Source: Bolinopsis microptera
Lineage: Eukaryota > Ctenophora > Tentaculata > Lobata > Bolinopsidae
DNA: 64,000 nucleotides
Direction of reading: 5' to 3'
Assembly (NCBI RefSeq): GCF_026151205.1
Contig: NC_087080.1
Span: 3,389,096-3,453,095, forward strand
Shown here one piece after another: positions 47,513 to 58,474 of this stretch. A program made the translations under genes and the position numbers. Position 1 is the first letter of the stretch; each line of letters begins with the position of its first letter. The notes below the pieces were generated by a model that saw only the letters and a list, made by a program, of their open reading frames with translations, did no database searches and was not told the origin of the DNA.

Positions 47513-48248
47513 GGTAGTTCGAGTGGGTACCGCTGTCGGTAGGGCGCCGGGCAGCGGCATCTGGTGCCCGACCAGCACCCTACCGGCACCAGACCGGCAC
47601 CCAACCGGCACCCTACTGGCAACCTACTGGCACTCTACTGGCACCCTACCGGAACCCGACCGGCACCCGACCGGCACCCTACTGGCACCCTACCGGCACC
47701 CTACTGGCACCCTACTGGCACCCTACCGGCACTCTACCGGCACCCTACAGGCACTCTACTGGCACCCTACTGGCACCCTACTGGCACCCTACCGGCACCC
47801 TACTGGCACCCTAATGGCACCCTACCGGCACCCAACCGGCACCCTACTGGCACCCTACTGGCAACCTACTGGCACCCTACTGGCACCCGACCGGCACCCT
47901 ACTGGCACCCTACTGGCACCCTACCGGCACCCAACCGGCACCCTACTGGCAACCTACTGGCAACCTACTGGCACCCTACTGGCACCCGACCGGCACCCTA
48001 CTGGCACCCTACTGGCACCCTACCGGCACCCTACTGGCACCCTACTGGCACCCTACCGGCACCCTTCTGGCACCCTACTGGCACCCTACCGGCACCATAC
48101 TGGCACCCTACTAGCACCCTACCGGCACCCTACTGGCACCCTACCGGCACCCTAGACTGACACCCTACCGGCACCCTTCTGGCACCCTACCGGCACCCGA
48201 CCGGCGTCCGACCAGCGTCCTAACGACAGCGGTATCCGCTCGAACTAG
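47513..48248. mobile_element. TIR element whose interior is a 12-bp minisatellite
   Basis: The ends are inverted repeats: TAGTTCGAGTGGGTACCGCT plus GTCGGTAG at 47515, and CTAACGACAGCGGTATCCGC plus TCGAACTA ending 48247, with about four mismatches in 28. A perfect 9-bp duplication, TTCAGTTTG, lies at 47504-47512 and 48249-48257. Nearly all of the interior is a 12-bp tandem array. The TIR plus a 9-bp target duplication suggest a MULE-like MITE in which a short interior motif expanded. Confidence 0.8.
47560..48210. repeat. 12-bp minisatellite CTACTGGCACCC
   Basis: About 54 units of CTAC(C/T)GGCACCC with CGAC and CAAC variants. The unit is a multiple of three, so long frames (PTGT, LLAPYRHP-type) appear in two phases; these are not supported as genes. 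The C/T alternation gives blocks that recur with longer periods. Confidence 0.95.
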
Positions 48249-48384
48249 TTCAGTTTGTTTTGCCTAGTAGTAGAGCCATTGTTCCTAGTTGATAGTTTCT
48301 AAGTACCACACCACATATTATTATGATAGTTCCGAAATTTCCGATTCATCACTACAAACTGTGTTAGTTATCTGACTTTCACAG

Positions 48385-48646
48385 CGTGTATCATGATGAA
48401 CCCTCAGTTAACCAGCCCTTTGTTGTGATTGTGTTTCTTGTTCACGCTGTGATGAGCTACACACGCCTTTATTCTCCTGGAGCCGTCTCCCTGCCTCAAG
48501 TGACAATTTATGACCACGAACAAGCTGCAACGGTAACAAGCTTGTTCTACGAACAAATTTTAAAAGCGGCTGAAGTGAATGTGCTTTTTAGCGGAACAAG
48601 ATTTAGAGTGCCTCAGGGTTACTCCGTGGTGGACTCCTTTTTAGGC
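48385..48646 (+). CDS. probable internal coding exon, unknown protein
   Basis: An acceptor (TCTGACTTTCACAG, ending 48384) opens a frame of 87 codons that ends at the donor GTAAGT (48647). It contains a hydrophobic run (FVVIVFLVHAVMSY), then LPQVTIYDHEQAATVTSLFY and NVLFSGTRFRVPQGYSVVDS. Codon use and boundaries look real. Its entry phase does not match the exit phase of the exon at 46073, so at least one more exon would be needed to join them. Family not recognised. Confidence 0.55.
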
Positions 48647-48649
48647 GTA

Positions 48650-49550
48650 AGTCTTGTGATTAAGGTCAGTTTCATGACTTGATTTAGTGGAATTTGTCTG
48701 CTATCTTTTTGCCGAAGATAAAGCGATAGAATTGCTCAACGTTTGTATTTTCCTTAGAAGGAGTAAAATGTTAATACTTCGGCCGAGGCCGCGGGTTTGC
48801 GATTTTTCTAGCAACTATTCGTGCGCATTGTTGATATAATTAATTAATAATCAATAATAATTGTTATAATTAATAATTATTAATGTCGATAGTTGCTGGT
48901 TTATCCACACACCCTATCCTGAAATGTGCCAATTCAACCAGGAAAAAGTGCATAAAATGAGCATAAAAACAATTCTAGATTAAGAAATAATTATAAATTT
49001 TTGTCTGCGTCATAATTTCAGCTCACTTCAATCATTTCTAAATCTAGGAATCAATGATAGAATTAGTTCATCCAGTTGTGTGGTCGATTTCGGTTATTTG
49101 GTAGCGTTTTGCAAATTTAGTCGGTACGCCTTGACGAATGATTTTTATTTCGAATATGAAAGCTCAATATAAAAGTTTGCATGGAAATTTGCGTTTGTAC
49201 TCCAGTAATTTCAAGTTGCTCATTGTTCAAAGTACCCTAGCGTCTGAAAATTCTATCATTCAAAGTCATAAAAACAACAGTAGGCTGATTTGTCCCTAAT
49301 TTGATATAAGTAAGGAGAAAGGAACTTTCAGTATAGCCAGCTTCAATAGTTACTTTCTGTGGAAAGTTAGATATCTAATTATCTTTACTACAGCTAAGAT
49401 CTCCGTTATATAAAACATATACCAATATAAAAAGACTAACTTTAAAGTACCAAAGCCTGTTAGTGTTATCTAAGCAAATTAAAAACCAGCTGGCAACACA
49501 ACCTTATAACGGTGAGGAGCCGGTATGGTTGTGCGTACTGCGTGGTTAGA
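48650..49550. other. non-coding stretch, possible intron
   Basis: AT-rich; a TTAATTAATAATCAATAATAA cluster near 48838-48885 is the only visible structure. Confidence 0.4.
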
Positions 49551-49552
49551 GC

Positions 49553-50077
49553 AACAGGTTGCTAAGCGGCTAACAGGTTGCTGAGCGGCTAACAGGTTCC
49601 TAAGCGGCTAACAGGTTGCTAAGTGGCTAACAGGTTGCTAAGCGGCTAACAGGTTGCTAAGCGGCTAACAGGTTGCTAAGCGACTAATAGGTTGCTAAGC
49701 GGCTAACAGGTTGCTAAGCGGCTAACAGGTTGCTAAGTGGCTAACAGGTTGCTAAGCGGCTAACAGGTTGCTAAGCGGCTAACAGGTTGCTAAGCGGCTA
49801 ACAGGTTGCTAAGCGGCTAACAGGTTGCTAAGCGGCTAACAGGTTGCTAAGTGGCTAACAGGTTGCTAAGCGGCTAACAGGTTGCTAAGCGGCTAACAGG
49901 TTGCTAAGCGGCTAACAGGTTGCTAAGTGGCTAACAGGTTGCTAAGCGGCTAACAGGTTGCTAAGCGGCTAACAGGTTGCTAAGCGGCTAACAGGTTGCT
50001 AAGTGGCTAACAGGTTGCTAAGCGGCTAACAGGTTGCTAAGCGACTAACAGGTTGCTAAGCGGCTAACAGGTTGCTA
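49553..50077. repeat. 19-bp minisatellite AACAGGTTGCTAAGCGGCT
   Basis: About 27 units of a 19-bp repeat with a GCGG/GTGG/GCGA variant position. The spacing of GTGG variants is partly regular, about four to five units apart, hinting at a higher-order period. Flanking words GCCGGTATGGTTGTG and CTACAACCGG are loosely inverse, which may be the vestige of a host element. Confidence 0.95.
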
Positions 50078-50869
50078 CCGGCTACCGCTACAACCGGACT
50101 GTCTGGGAATTAAGTATGAAAATGTCTAAAACTGAGGTCAAGGAGTCCGCTCTTAGCTTGTGTGCGTCGAGCTTTCACCGCATTAAACGCAAATACGGCA
50201 AAATAGGGCAAAATGGCGTGAGCGTAGTGTTAAACGGTGGCGGCTGCTTCTCAGAGACTTATTTCCAATTTCAATGTGATTTGGAGTAATTCTCGAGGAG
50301 AAGTGAGGCTACCATATCAATTATAGATATATTCTTTTATATTGGCAGACGCACATCGCAATTGCTAATGCGAGTATTTTTCTGAAGTTTTGTTCCGTTT
50401 GATTTCGTCAGGAGGCAGGGGATTCTTTGGGAGATCATGGCTTCAAAGCTGCGAATTCTTCTTTATGTTATACACATTCGAGTAAGCCGCCCAGTTTGAG
50501 AATTAGGTCGGATTTTCTAGCCATTTCTAGACTATGATATTTTGAATTACAAACAGATGATTTTTTTAAATTAATGCTTTTAATTCATGAAATTGTGTTT
50601 AGATAATCGCGACACTAACCTAATCAAAATATTTGTTCTATAATTTTCACAAATTAGTGAGATTAGCTGGTTTGTACCAATTTGTCTTGGTTTAGAAAAT
50701 ATGTATCATTTGATAATATTTTTATATCCTCGATTTACAGTAATATATCACTGTACCGAACCATATGAATATGATAAGATAATATAATAATGATGATAAA
50801 ACTGAATAAAATTAGAAAATTAGTTTCCTGCAACGTGTTTCTGATAACTGACGATGATATTTTTTTCAG

Positions 50870-50900
50870 AAGTTGCGAGAGTTAGCGAAACAAAGTGAAC
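50870..50900 (+). CDS. possible 31-bp microexon
   Basis: A strong acceptor (ATATTTTTTTCAG, ending 50869) and a strong donor (GTAAGT at 50901) frame 31 bp that reads KLRELAKQSE in one phase. Short and unconfirmed; listed because both splice signals are near consensus. Confidence 0.35.
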
Positions 50901-50904
50901 GTAA

Positions 50905-51870
50905 GTATTCTCAGCACATTCTACTAATTAAATTATTACATTTTTTGTCATAGATATAACTTGCTAATACATTTGACTGACTGACACTAATAACAGGGCT
51001 AATCCTCTCTAAAATGACTGATCCCTGTTCACTTAATTCTGTGAATATTAAACAAAGGTTTATAATCCACTGTTCATATTATCTTATCTTAACATAATAT
51101 CATGAAGCTATAACTGAGGTTCGCCCGTTTGTCGCAATTTAATAAAGTAACTATAAAGATTAAAGTTCTATTAAGTTCCATAGAGATATTGCGTTAAAAT
51201 TGCTGGTTGTTATGATTCATAACTCTGTGGTAAGCACATTACAGATAAGACCAGCATTTACAAGGTTTTAATTTCGTGGACCAATATCAAACACGTTTTA
51301 CCTCGATATATCACCAAGCTAAAAAGCCGTTACTACGCATCTAATATCCGATTTAATCGTATATTAAACAGTAAACACGTTGACGTAACCTCTCGGGAGT
51401 TTAAGCTTGTTAAGGTTAAAAGGATCATTAATATCCAAACAAGGTGCAACTACAACAAGGTGCAGTGAGGGTGTTTCATAAAGTGCAGCCCCAAACTGTA
51501 AGGCGACTATAACTACTATAAACTTTAAAGCAGCGCAGCCGAGCTTATTAATATGAGCAGTGGCGGGGGGCTATACTAGTCAGAGTTGTCATTACAAGTA
51601 CTGCTCCCTCTCTGCTGTATTTGTATCGAGTAGTGCAGGACTAATTGCTTATCTTGCTATTATTAACAGATAACTTCCCTTATCTTGCTATTATTAACAG
51701 ATAACTTCCCAAGAACTGTGTTGTTTTGGTTAGTTTTGTATTTAAGTAGTTCCGTGGTTCACCAATCACCAGGCTTCTTCCGCGGAGAGAGAAACATTGA
51801 ACTTGTCGAGCACAAATAATCGGTTACCCCAAAACTGATTTAGCCTTTTGCTAGTTGTTGCGTTATAGGC
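50905..51870. other. non-coding stretch with a 31-bp tandem duplication
   Basis: TTATCTTGCTATTATTAACA followed by GATAACTTCCC is repeated in tandem near 51648-51710. Otherwise nothing is recognised. Confidence 0.5.
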
Positions 51871-51876
51871 TTATTT

Positions 51877-51979
51877 ATGTCAGAGATTTGCCCCGTTGGT
51901 CCAGTTCACCGGCTTTATAGTAGCATGAATTTGTTCCGCGGGAGGAGGGATGCCTTCTGCAAGAAAAACTATAAATACA
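51877..51979 (+). CDS. possible first coding exon, unknown protein
   Basis: ATG at 51877 opens 34 codons (MSEICPVGPVHRLYSSMNLF, then RGRRDAFCKKNYKY) and one base before the donor GTGAGT at 51980. The following sequence turns strongly AT-rich as an intron would. Basic and cysteine-containing; no family assigned. Confidence 0.45.
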
Positions 51980-51984
51980 GTGAG

Positions 51985-52900
51985 TTGTATTTTATCATTT
52001 TTTTAATTTATTTTTTATTAATAAAAAAAAATTTTTATTATTATTTTATCATTTTAATACATGTTCTGATTTGTGTTTGTTAAGGTGAATTCGAACAAAT
52101 TTCGTTGTTGCGCACATAATATGATTCAGAGTTAAATAAAATATAATGTTATTTGAAAGGTAGGCAAATGGGCGTGTTGCGTTTAATTCTCTTTAAGAAC
52201 AAGCTATTTTAATACTCTAACAACAGTTATCATAGTTATGCGAATATTTAAGTAATTATGCGAATAATTATGATAAAACTGATAACTTAATTAAGCTAAT
52301 AAAACGATCGCCTTGGGAATAATTGGTAATCAGATAGATTAATTGGATCGTTTAATATATACCGTGACTCTTTATGCTGCTAAGTTGCCAATTGGTTATT
52401 TTTCGGAAAACTAATTTGCAACTTACAACGAACAATTGTTAAACTCAATTGTTTTGTCGAACTTCTTATCCTTCGATAAGCTGACAATATGTTCGACCCC
52501 TCCAGCTCCCCCTGCTCAACAAAATTTGTGTTTAAAATTTAGCTTTTAAGGTTTAGGTTTTGTGAAGGTAAGATCCTACCTCACAGACCTCACAGACCAC
52601 ACAGATAGACCTCACAGACCTCATAGAGGATCACAGTTCTGATAGAGTTAATAGTTAATTGTACTATGTTTACAGTATGCATTGAAGGGGTATCCTAGGA
52701 AGTTTCTTGAACTTTTAACAGGTACCCCTCCTCATTTAACCCTCAATTAAGTTTCTTATCATTCGGCTGAGTCACCGAGGAGATCGCATAGATCCAATGG
52801 ATCCTTAGCTACTCCCTAGACAGTAGACTATGTGACACTGGGATGATCTGAGTAGGGTCTCATTTTAAGTCGAGGTGGTAGATTACTATTCTCGCAGGTT
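51985..52900. other. non-coding stretch, possible intron
   Basis: AT-rich sequence, with a few repeats of the phrase CTCACAGACC near 52580-52625. Confidence 0.4.
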
Positions 52901-52906
52901 ACTTTA

Positions 52907-52979
52907 CTTTGGTTACTTTGGTTACTTTGGTTACTTTGGTTACTTTGGTTACTTTGGTTACTTTGGTTACTTTGGTGTG
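52907..52979 (-). repeat. 9-bp microsatellite, likely the 3' tail of a LINE fragment
   Basis: About eight units of GGTTACTTT on the + strand (ACCAAAGTA on -). It directly follows the stop and short 3' UTR of the minus-strand LINE fragment at 52994. CR1/L2-type LINEs commonly end in a short tandem repeat instead of poly(A), which suits this array. Confidence 0.75.
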
Positions 52980-52993
52980 CTTCATAGAATCCT

Positions 52994-53293
52994 CTATAGG
53001 GTCGTCGAAGTTGCTGACCACCCGGACAGTGAGATCGCTGCCTTTATTCCACTCCAGTCCAGTAACGAGTTTCCATTTCGACGGCTGTATCCTGCCACTA
53101 GAGGCTCATCCGGGAATGATTTCAATTTCACAAACGTTGTAAGCATTTCTTTAAAGTGCAGGGGATCTTCGATAGTATGTATGTTTGGTGGGATTAAGTT
53201 CCGCAATCGAGGTCCAATTACTGCAAACGAATTATCGTAGAGCGTTTGGTTGCGCTGACTGCTAGATTTATTCAGAGTGGGAATAACTCCCAC
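52994..53293 (-). mobile_element. 5'-truncated LINE, C-terminal end of reverse transcriptase ORF
   Basis: The 99-residue minus-strand frame carries the usual C-terminal signature of CR1/L2/jockey-type LINE polyproteins: TLYDNSFAVIGPRLRNLIPP, then a FKEMLTTF segment and NGNSLLDW near the end. Only this last piece of ORF2 is present. It is followed at once by the 9-bp tail repeat. The word CACACCAAAGTAAC at 53291-53304 is the exact inverse of GTTACTTTGGTGTG at 52966-52979, so the fragment sits between short inverted repeats. Confidence 0.75.
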
Positions 53294-54217
53294 ACCAAAG
53301 TAACTTGGATACTAATGGGGAGGCCGTGAGTCACGTTTAATTGACAGACAGCCATTAACAAATTAGCTCCCAGTAAACCAAACAAATCCCCGGTTCTCTT
53401 TCCGTGTCACAATAAATATGGCTTAAAGTTATCGTCAATCTCTAGAAACAACTCAATTGCTTACTTATGCTATTCAGTTTACTAAGGTATGTATTTTGGA
53501 ACCAGTTCCCCACTACTACCAGTCCCATTATTATCCATCTCTATTTGCTGTTGTGATGGAGTGAATTTGTAGAGAAAACTTTGACAGAATAAAGCGCCTG
53601 AAACTGGGAACAGTAAGGAAGTAAATGGCAAAATTTGCCATTATGTTGAGCATCGGGAGATACCACGCCACTCTGTTAAAATCAGCAGATATGAGCTCGG
53701 GATGGTGTTGACTTGATTGAAACTGAATATGGTACATTAGAAAAGCAGAATACGGTTGAAGTAATGACCACTGTGGGAATACCTCGCATACGTAATTCAC
53801 CAGGTGACCGTTTGGCAGCGTTTGGTAGCGTTTCTTCCATGGTCGGGATGTTTGTTAGGATCACAATAACGCAAGGGAGTAGAGTATTCATTACAGCATG
53901 ATCAAACGAGTAAAACCAATAGCCTACTTTCTCTTTGTATGTAATCGGATTATTTTGGCAATCGTAGAAGTTCATGTCTTTGACAAGGTTCAAGTTATCA
54001 CCCTCCAACACCCAAAATGTTAACGGCACCCAGATCCACACCAGCCATAATGCTGCACAAAAGCCGTGTGCCACTTCCTTTTTTCAGTATTTAAGACTTC
54101 AGAGGAAATTGCAAGATCGTTTATAATTTAGTGGCCGACAATGCACTCACAAGATGCAAACTAACACTAAAATATAATACGTCAAATAATATCTCAGTTC
54201 AGTCGCTGTACCGGATG

Positions 54218-56867
54218 GACTGAGCACCCACTGATCCCACCCTGCTATCATATTCACACTAGTCTCCGGTAGCACCCACTGATCCCACCCTACTATCATA
54301 TTCACACTAGTCTCCGGTAGCACCCACTGATCCCACCCTGCTATCATATTCACACTAGACTCCGGTAGCACCCACTGATCCCACCCTGCTATCATATTCA
54401 CACTAGTCTCCGGTAGCACACACTGATCCCACCCTGCTATCATATTCACACTAGTCTCCGGTAGCACCCACTGATCCCACCCTGCTATCATATTCACACT
54501 AGTCTCCGGTAGCACCCACTGATCCCACCCTGCTATCATATTCAAAGTCTCCGGTAGCACCCACTGATCCCACCCTGCTATCATATTCACACTAGTCTCC
54601 GGTAGTACCCACTGATTCCACACTGCTATCATATTCACAGTCTCCGGTAGCACCCACTGATCCCACCCTGCTATCATATTCACAGTCTCCGGTAGCACCC
54701 ACTGATCCCACCCTACTATCATATTCACAGTCTCCGGTAGCACCCACTGATCCCACCCTGCTATCATATTCACAGTCTCCGGTAGCACCCACTGATCCCA
54801 CCCTGCTATCATATTCACACTAGTCTCCGGTAGCACCCACTGATCCCACCCTGCTATCATATTCACAGTCTCCGGTAGCACCCACTGATTCCACCCTGCT
54901 ATCATATTCACACTAGTCTCCGGTAGCACCCACCGATTCCACCCTGCCATTATATTCAAAGTCTCCGGTAGCACCCACTGATCCCACCCTGCTATCATAT
55001 TCACAGTCTCCGGTAGCACCCACTGATCCCACCCTGCTATCATATTCACACTAGTCTCCGGTAGCACCCACTGATCCCACCCTGCTATCATATTCACACT
55101 AGACTCCGGTAGCACCCACTGATCCCACCCTGCTATCATATTCACACTAGTCTCCGGTAGCACACACTGATCCCACCCTGCTATCATATTCACACTAGTC
55201 TCCGGTAGCACCCACTGATCCCACCCTGCTATCATATTCACAGTCTCCGGTAGCACCCACTGATCCCACCCTGCTTTCATATTCAAAGTCTCCGGTAACA
55301 CCCACTGATCCCACCCTGCTATCATATTCACACTAGTCTCCGGTAGTACCCACTGATTCCACCCTGCTATCATATTCACAGTCTCCGGTAGCACCCACTG
55401 ATCCCACCCTGCTATCATATTCACAGTCTCCGGTAGCACCCACTGATCCCACCCTGCTATCATATTCACAGTCTCCGGTAGCACCCACTGATCCCACCCT
55501 GCTATCATATTCACAGTCTCCGGTAGCACCCACTGATCCCACCCTGCTATCATATTCACAGTCTCCGGTAGCACCCACTGATCCCACCCTGCTATCATAT
55601 TCACACTAGTCTCCGGTAGCACCCACTGATCCCACCCTGCTATCATATTCACAGTCTCCGGTAGCACCCACTGATTCCACCCTGCTATCATATTCACACT
55701 AGTCTCCGGTAGCACCCACTGATCCCACCCTGCTATCATATTTACAGTCTCCGGTAGCACCCACTGATCCCACCCTGCCATCATATTCAAAGTCTTCGGT
55801 AGCACCCACTGATCCCACCCTGCTATCATATTCACACTAGTCTCCGGTAGCACCCACAAATCCCACCCTGCTATCATATTCACAGTCTCCGGTAGCACCC
55901 ACTGATCCCACCCAGCTATCATATTCACAGTCTCCGGTAGCACCCACTGATTTCACCCTGCTATCATGATCATATTCACACTAGTCTCCGGTAGCACCCT
56001 CTGATCCCACCCTGCTATCATATTCACAGTCTCCGGTAGCACCCACTGATCCCACCCTGCTATCATATTCACAGTCTCCGGTAGCACCCACTGATCCCAC
56101 CCTGCTATCATATTCACAGTAGTCTCCGGTAGCACCCACTGATTCCACCCTGCCATCATATTCAAAGTCTCCGGTAGCACCCACTGATCCCACCCTGTTA
56201 TCATATTCACACTAGTCTCCGGTAGCACCCACTGATTCCACCCTGCCATCATATTCAAAGTCTCCGGTAGCACCCACTGATCCCACCCTGCTATCATATT
56301 CACAGTCTCCGGTAGCACCCACTGATCCCACCCTGCCATCATATTCACAGTCTCCGGTAGCACCCACTGATCCCACCCTGCTATCATATTCACAGTCTCC
56401 GGTAGCACCCACTGATCCCACCCTGCTATCATATTCACAGTCTCCGGTAGCACCCACTGATTCCACCCTGCTACCATATTCACACTAGTCTCCGGTAGCA
56501 CCCACTGATCCCACCCTGCTATCATATTCACAGTCTCCGGTAGCACCCACTGATCCCACCCTGCTTTCATATTCACACTAGTCTCCGGTAGCACCCACTG
56601 ATTCCACCCTGCCATCATATTCAAAGTCTCCGGTAGCACCCACTGATCCCACCCTGCTATCATATTCACAGTCTCCGGTAGCACCCACTGATCCCACCCT
56701 GCTATCATATCCACAGTCTCCGGTAGCACCCACTGATCCCACCCTGCTATCATATTCACAGTCTCCGGTAGCACCCACTGATCCCACCCTGCTATCATAT
56801 TCACAGTCTCCAGTAGCACCCACTGATCCCAACCTGCTATCATATTCACAGTCTCCGGTAGCACCCA
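54218..56867 (-). repeat. 45/48-bp minisatellite derived from GPCR extracellular loop 1
   Basis: Roughly 57 units of 45 bp (GTCTCCGGTAGCACCCACTG and following) or 48 bp (with an added CTA). Read on the minus strand, the unit encodes VLPETVNMIAGWDQW or VLPETSVNMIAGWDQW. The first unit continues directly from the receptor's TM2 end (LALSLSW) and the last runs into its TM3 (WVLSPSG...TYY), so the unit is the loop between TM2 and TM3. Both lengths are multiples of three and the frame stays open for 303 and then 598 codons. A distinctive variant order recurs about 744 bp apart. Confidence 0.9.
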
Positions 56868-56998
56868 GGCCCCAGCTCAAAGACAACGCCAAGTCATTGA
56901 CAGCCATGTGTTGGATAACCGCGATTATGAGCTTGTTAAGTCTGAAGGAATTGTCAGTCATGGTGGCAATCAGAATGATAGTACATATCTCCAAGGAG

Positions 56999-57147
56999 CA
57001 GGGACAAAAGGAAATCGGGGCATGTGCAGGATCGCGATTTTTCCCATTATTTGCGACAAATTTTATGTATAGTTTAATGTATAGTCTGTTAAAAATCGCG
57101 GTATCGCGAATTTTGGCCAAAATAATCGCGATCTCCTTTTGTCCCTG
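56999..57147. mobile_element. hAT-type MITE inserted in TM1 of the GPCR
   Basis: This 149-bp element has terminal inverted repeats CAGGGACAAAAGGAAATCG (left) and the reverse complement of CGATCTCCTTTTGTCCCTG (right), one mismatch in 19. The interior is full of TCGCGAT words. It is flanked by the perfect 8-bp duplication CCAAGGAG (56991-56998 and 57148-57155). CAGGG-type ends and an 8-bp duplication are hAT hallmarks. Removing the element and one duplication rejoins the receptor's TM1 coding sequence. Confidence 0.9.
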
Positions 57148-57259
57148 CCAAGGAGAGTTGAGAGAACGACTATAACATTGTATCCGATCAGGAAAGAAGT
57201 TTCCACACCACAATTGGTCGCATGTTTGCGTTTGTGTCAGAAGCATTGGTAGGTTCCAT

Positions 57260-57815
57260 GTCCCTAAAACAACGAATTGGCGAGTAAAAAAGTAAAAAAA
57301 GAAGGTTTTTCAGACGCAATATAATGTAGTTCTTTTAATAAAAGCAAACATTTTATTGGTTATATTAAAGTCAACAGCACCGAATAATGTCATGATTTCA
57401 AAGCTAAGAACTTAAATAATTAATACTTTAGTTATTTAGTCATTACGGCATCGTCTGGTTTCTCCGCTAATCTCTAGACACTCCCTAATGATTTGCGTCA
57501 GTGCGGGAAACAAATGAGCTGGGATATTTTTAATTAAATATTCAGAACTTAATTACACCAGCAGGCCCACACCCAGAAAAAAAAACCCAGAAAGACGGCA
57601 GATTGGCAGATAATCTGCGAGGATATTTGAAACTTTCTGAATGTGGGACAGCAAGGCAGTCGTAGCTGTGGTAGGTTATATATAGTGGCATTTACCTAAT
57701 ATTTTAGTGGTATTGCTACAAAATAGCAACTTGAACTACGCTTGACATCAATCTATTATTATAGAGTTATATAACAGCGTATTGTCTACTGTTCTGTGGG
57801 GCAGCTGGAACTTAT
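57260..57815. other. upstream flank of the GPCR remnant, nothing recognised
   Basis: Non-coding AT-rich sequence that would hold the receptor's promoter. No motif is assigned. Confidence 0.4.
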
Positions 57816-57821
57816 AAACCA

Positions 57822-58471
57822 CATACTCCAGATGCAACACTCTTCTTTACTCATTCCCCTATCTCTCTACTCTACCGGCTGCCTCTGACATACTCCAGAT
57901 GCAACACTGTTCTTTACTTCTTCCCCTATATCTACTCTACTGGCTGCCTCTGACATACTCCAGATGCAACACTCTTCTTTACTCCTTCCCCTATCTCTAC
58001 TCTACCGGCTGCCTCTGACATACTCCAGATGCAACACTCTTCTTTACTCCTTCCCCTATCTCTACTCTACTGGCTGCCTCTGACATACTCCAGATGCAAC
58101 ACTCTTCTTTACTCCTTCCCCTATCTCTACTCTACTGGCTGCCTCTGAAATACTCCAGATGCAACACTGTTCTTTACTCCTTCCCCTACCTCTACTCTAC
58201 CAGCTGCCTCTGACATACTCCAGATGCAACACTGTTCTTTACTTCTTCTCCTATATCTACTCTACTGGCTGCCTCTGACATACTCCAGATGCAACACTGT
58301 TCTTTACTTCTTCTCCTATATCTACTCTACCGGCTGCCTCTGACATACTCCAGATGCAACACTGTTCTTTACTTCTTCTCCTATATCTACTCTACTGGCT
58401 GCCTCTGACATACTCCAGATGCAACACTGTTCTTTACTTCTTCCCCTATATCTACTCTACCGGCTGCCTCT
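57822..58471. repeat. 65-bp minisatellite
   Basis: About ten tandem units of a 65-bp repeat starting GACATACTCCAGATGCAACA and ending CTGGCTGCCTCT. The period is confirmed by successive TACTCC starts at 57891, 57956 and 58021. Variants at TTCC/TTCT and CCGG/CTGG recur in alternation. Confidence 0.95.
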
Positions 58472-58474
58472 CAC

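Larger units (their letters stand above)
53531..57259 (-). pseudogene. class A (rhodopsin-like) GPCR, broken by a minisatellite and a MITE
   Basis: Pieces of one seven-helix receptor lie in order on the minus strand. ATG at 57259 opens MEPTNASDTNANMRP with an N-glycosylation sequon. TM1 follows (SFLIGYNVIVVLSTLLGD, then TIILIATMTD), then TM2 (KLIIAVIQHMAVNDLALSLSW, ending 56870). After the array (54218-56867) come TM3 (LRYYLTYYILVLVCIL) and an SATKL...TILQFPLKS stretch in place of DRY, with in-frame TAA codons. Then TM4 (HGFCAALWLVWIWVPLTFWV), an ECL2 cysteine (FYDCQ), TM5 (53925-53850), TM6 (VVITSTVFCFSNVPYSV) and TM7 (LNIMANFAIYFL, an NPxxY-like site), ending at TAA 53531. Several frameshifts and stops, a hAT MITE in TM1 and loss of the TM3 cysteine show it is dead. 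The ligand is unknown. Confidence 0.85.

Noticed and set aside
47523..48160. 210- and 198-codon frames rich in PTGT and LLAPYRH
   Set aside because: Two phases of the same 12-bp array, both open, which is expected from composition and not from selection.
49553..50077. Possible CRISPR-like array
   Set aside because: Units abut with no unique spacers, and the setting is a eukaryotic genome. It is a plain minisatellite.
53531..54074. Two small minus-strand frames as separate hypothetical proteins
   Set aside because: They overlap in different frames and together spell TM4 to TM7 of one GPCR, so they are pieces of a frameshifted pseudogene.
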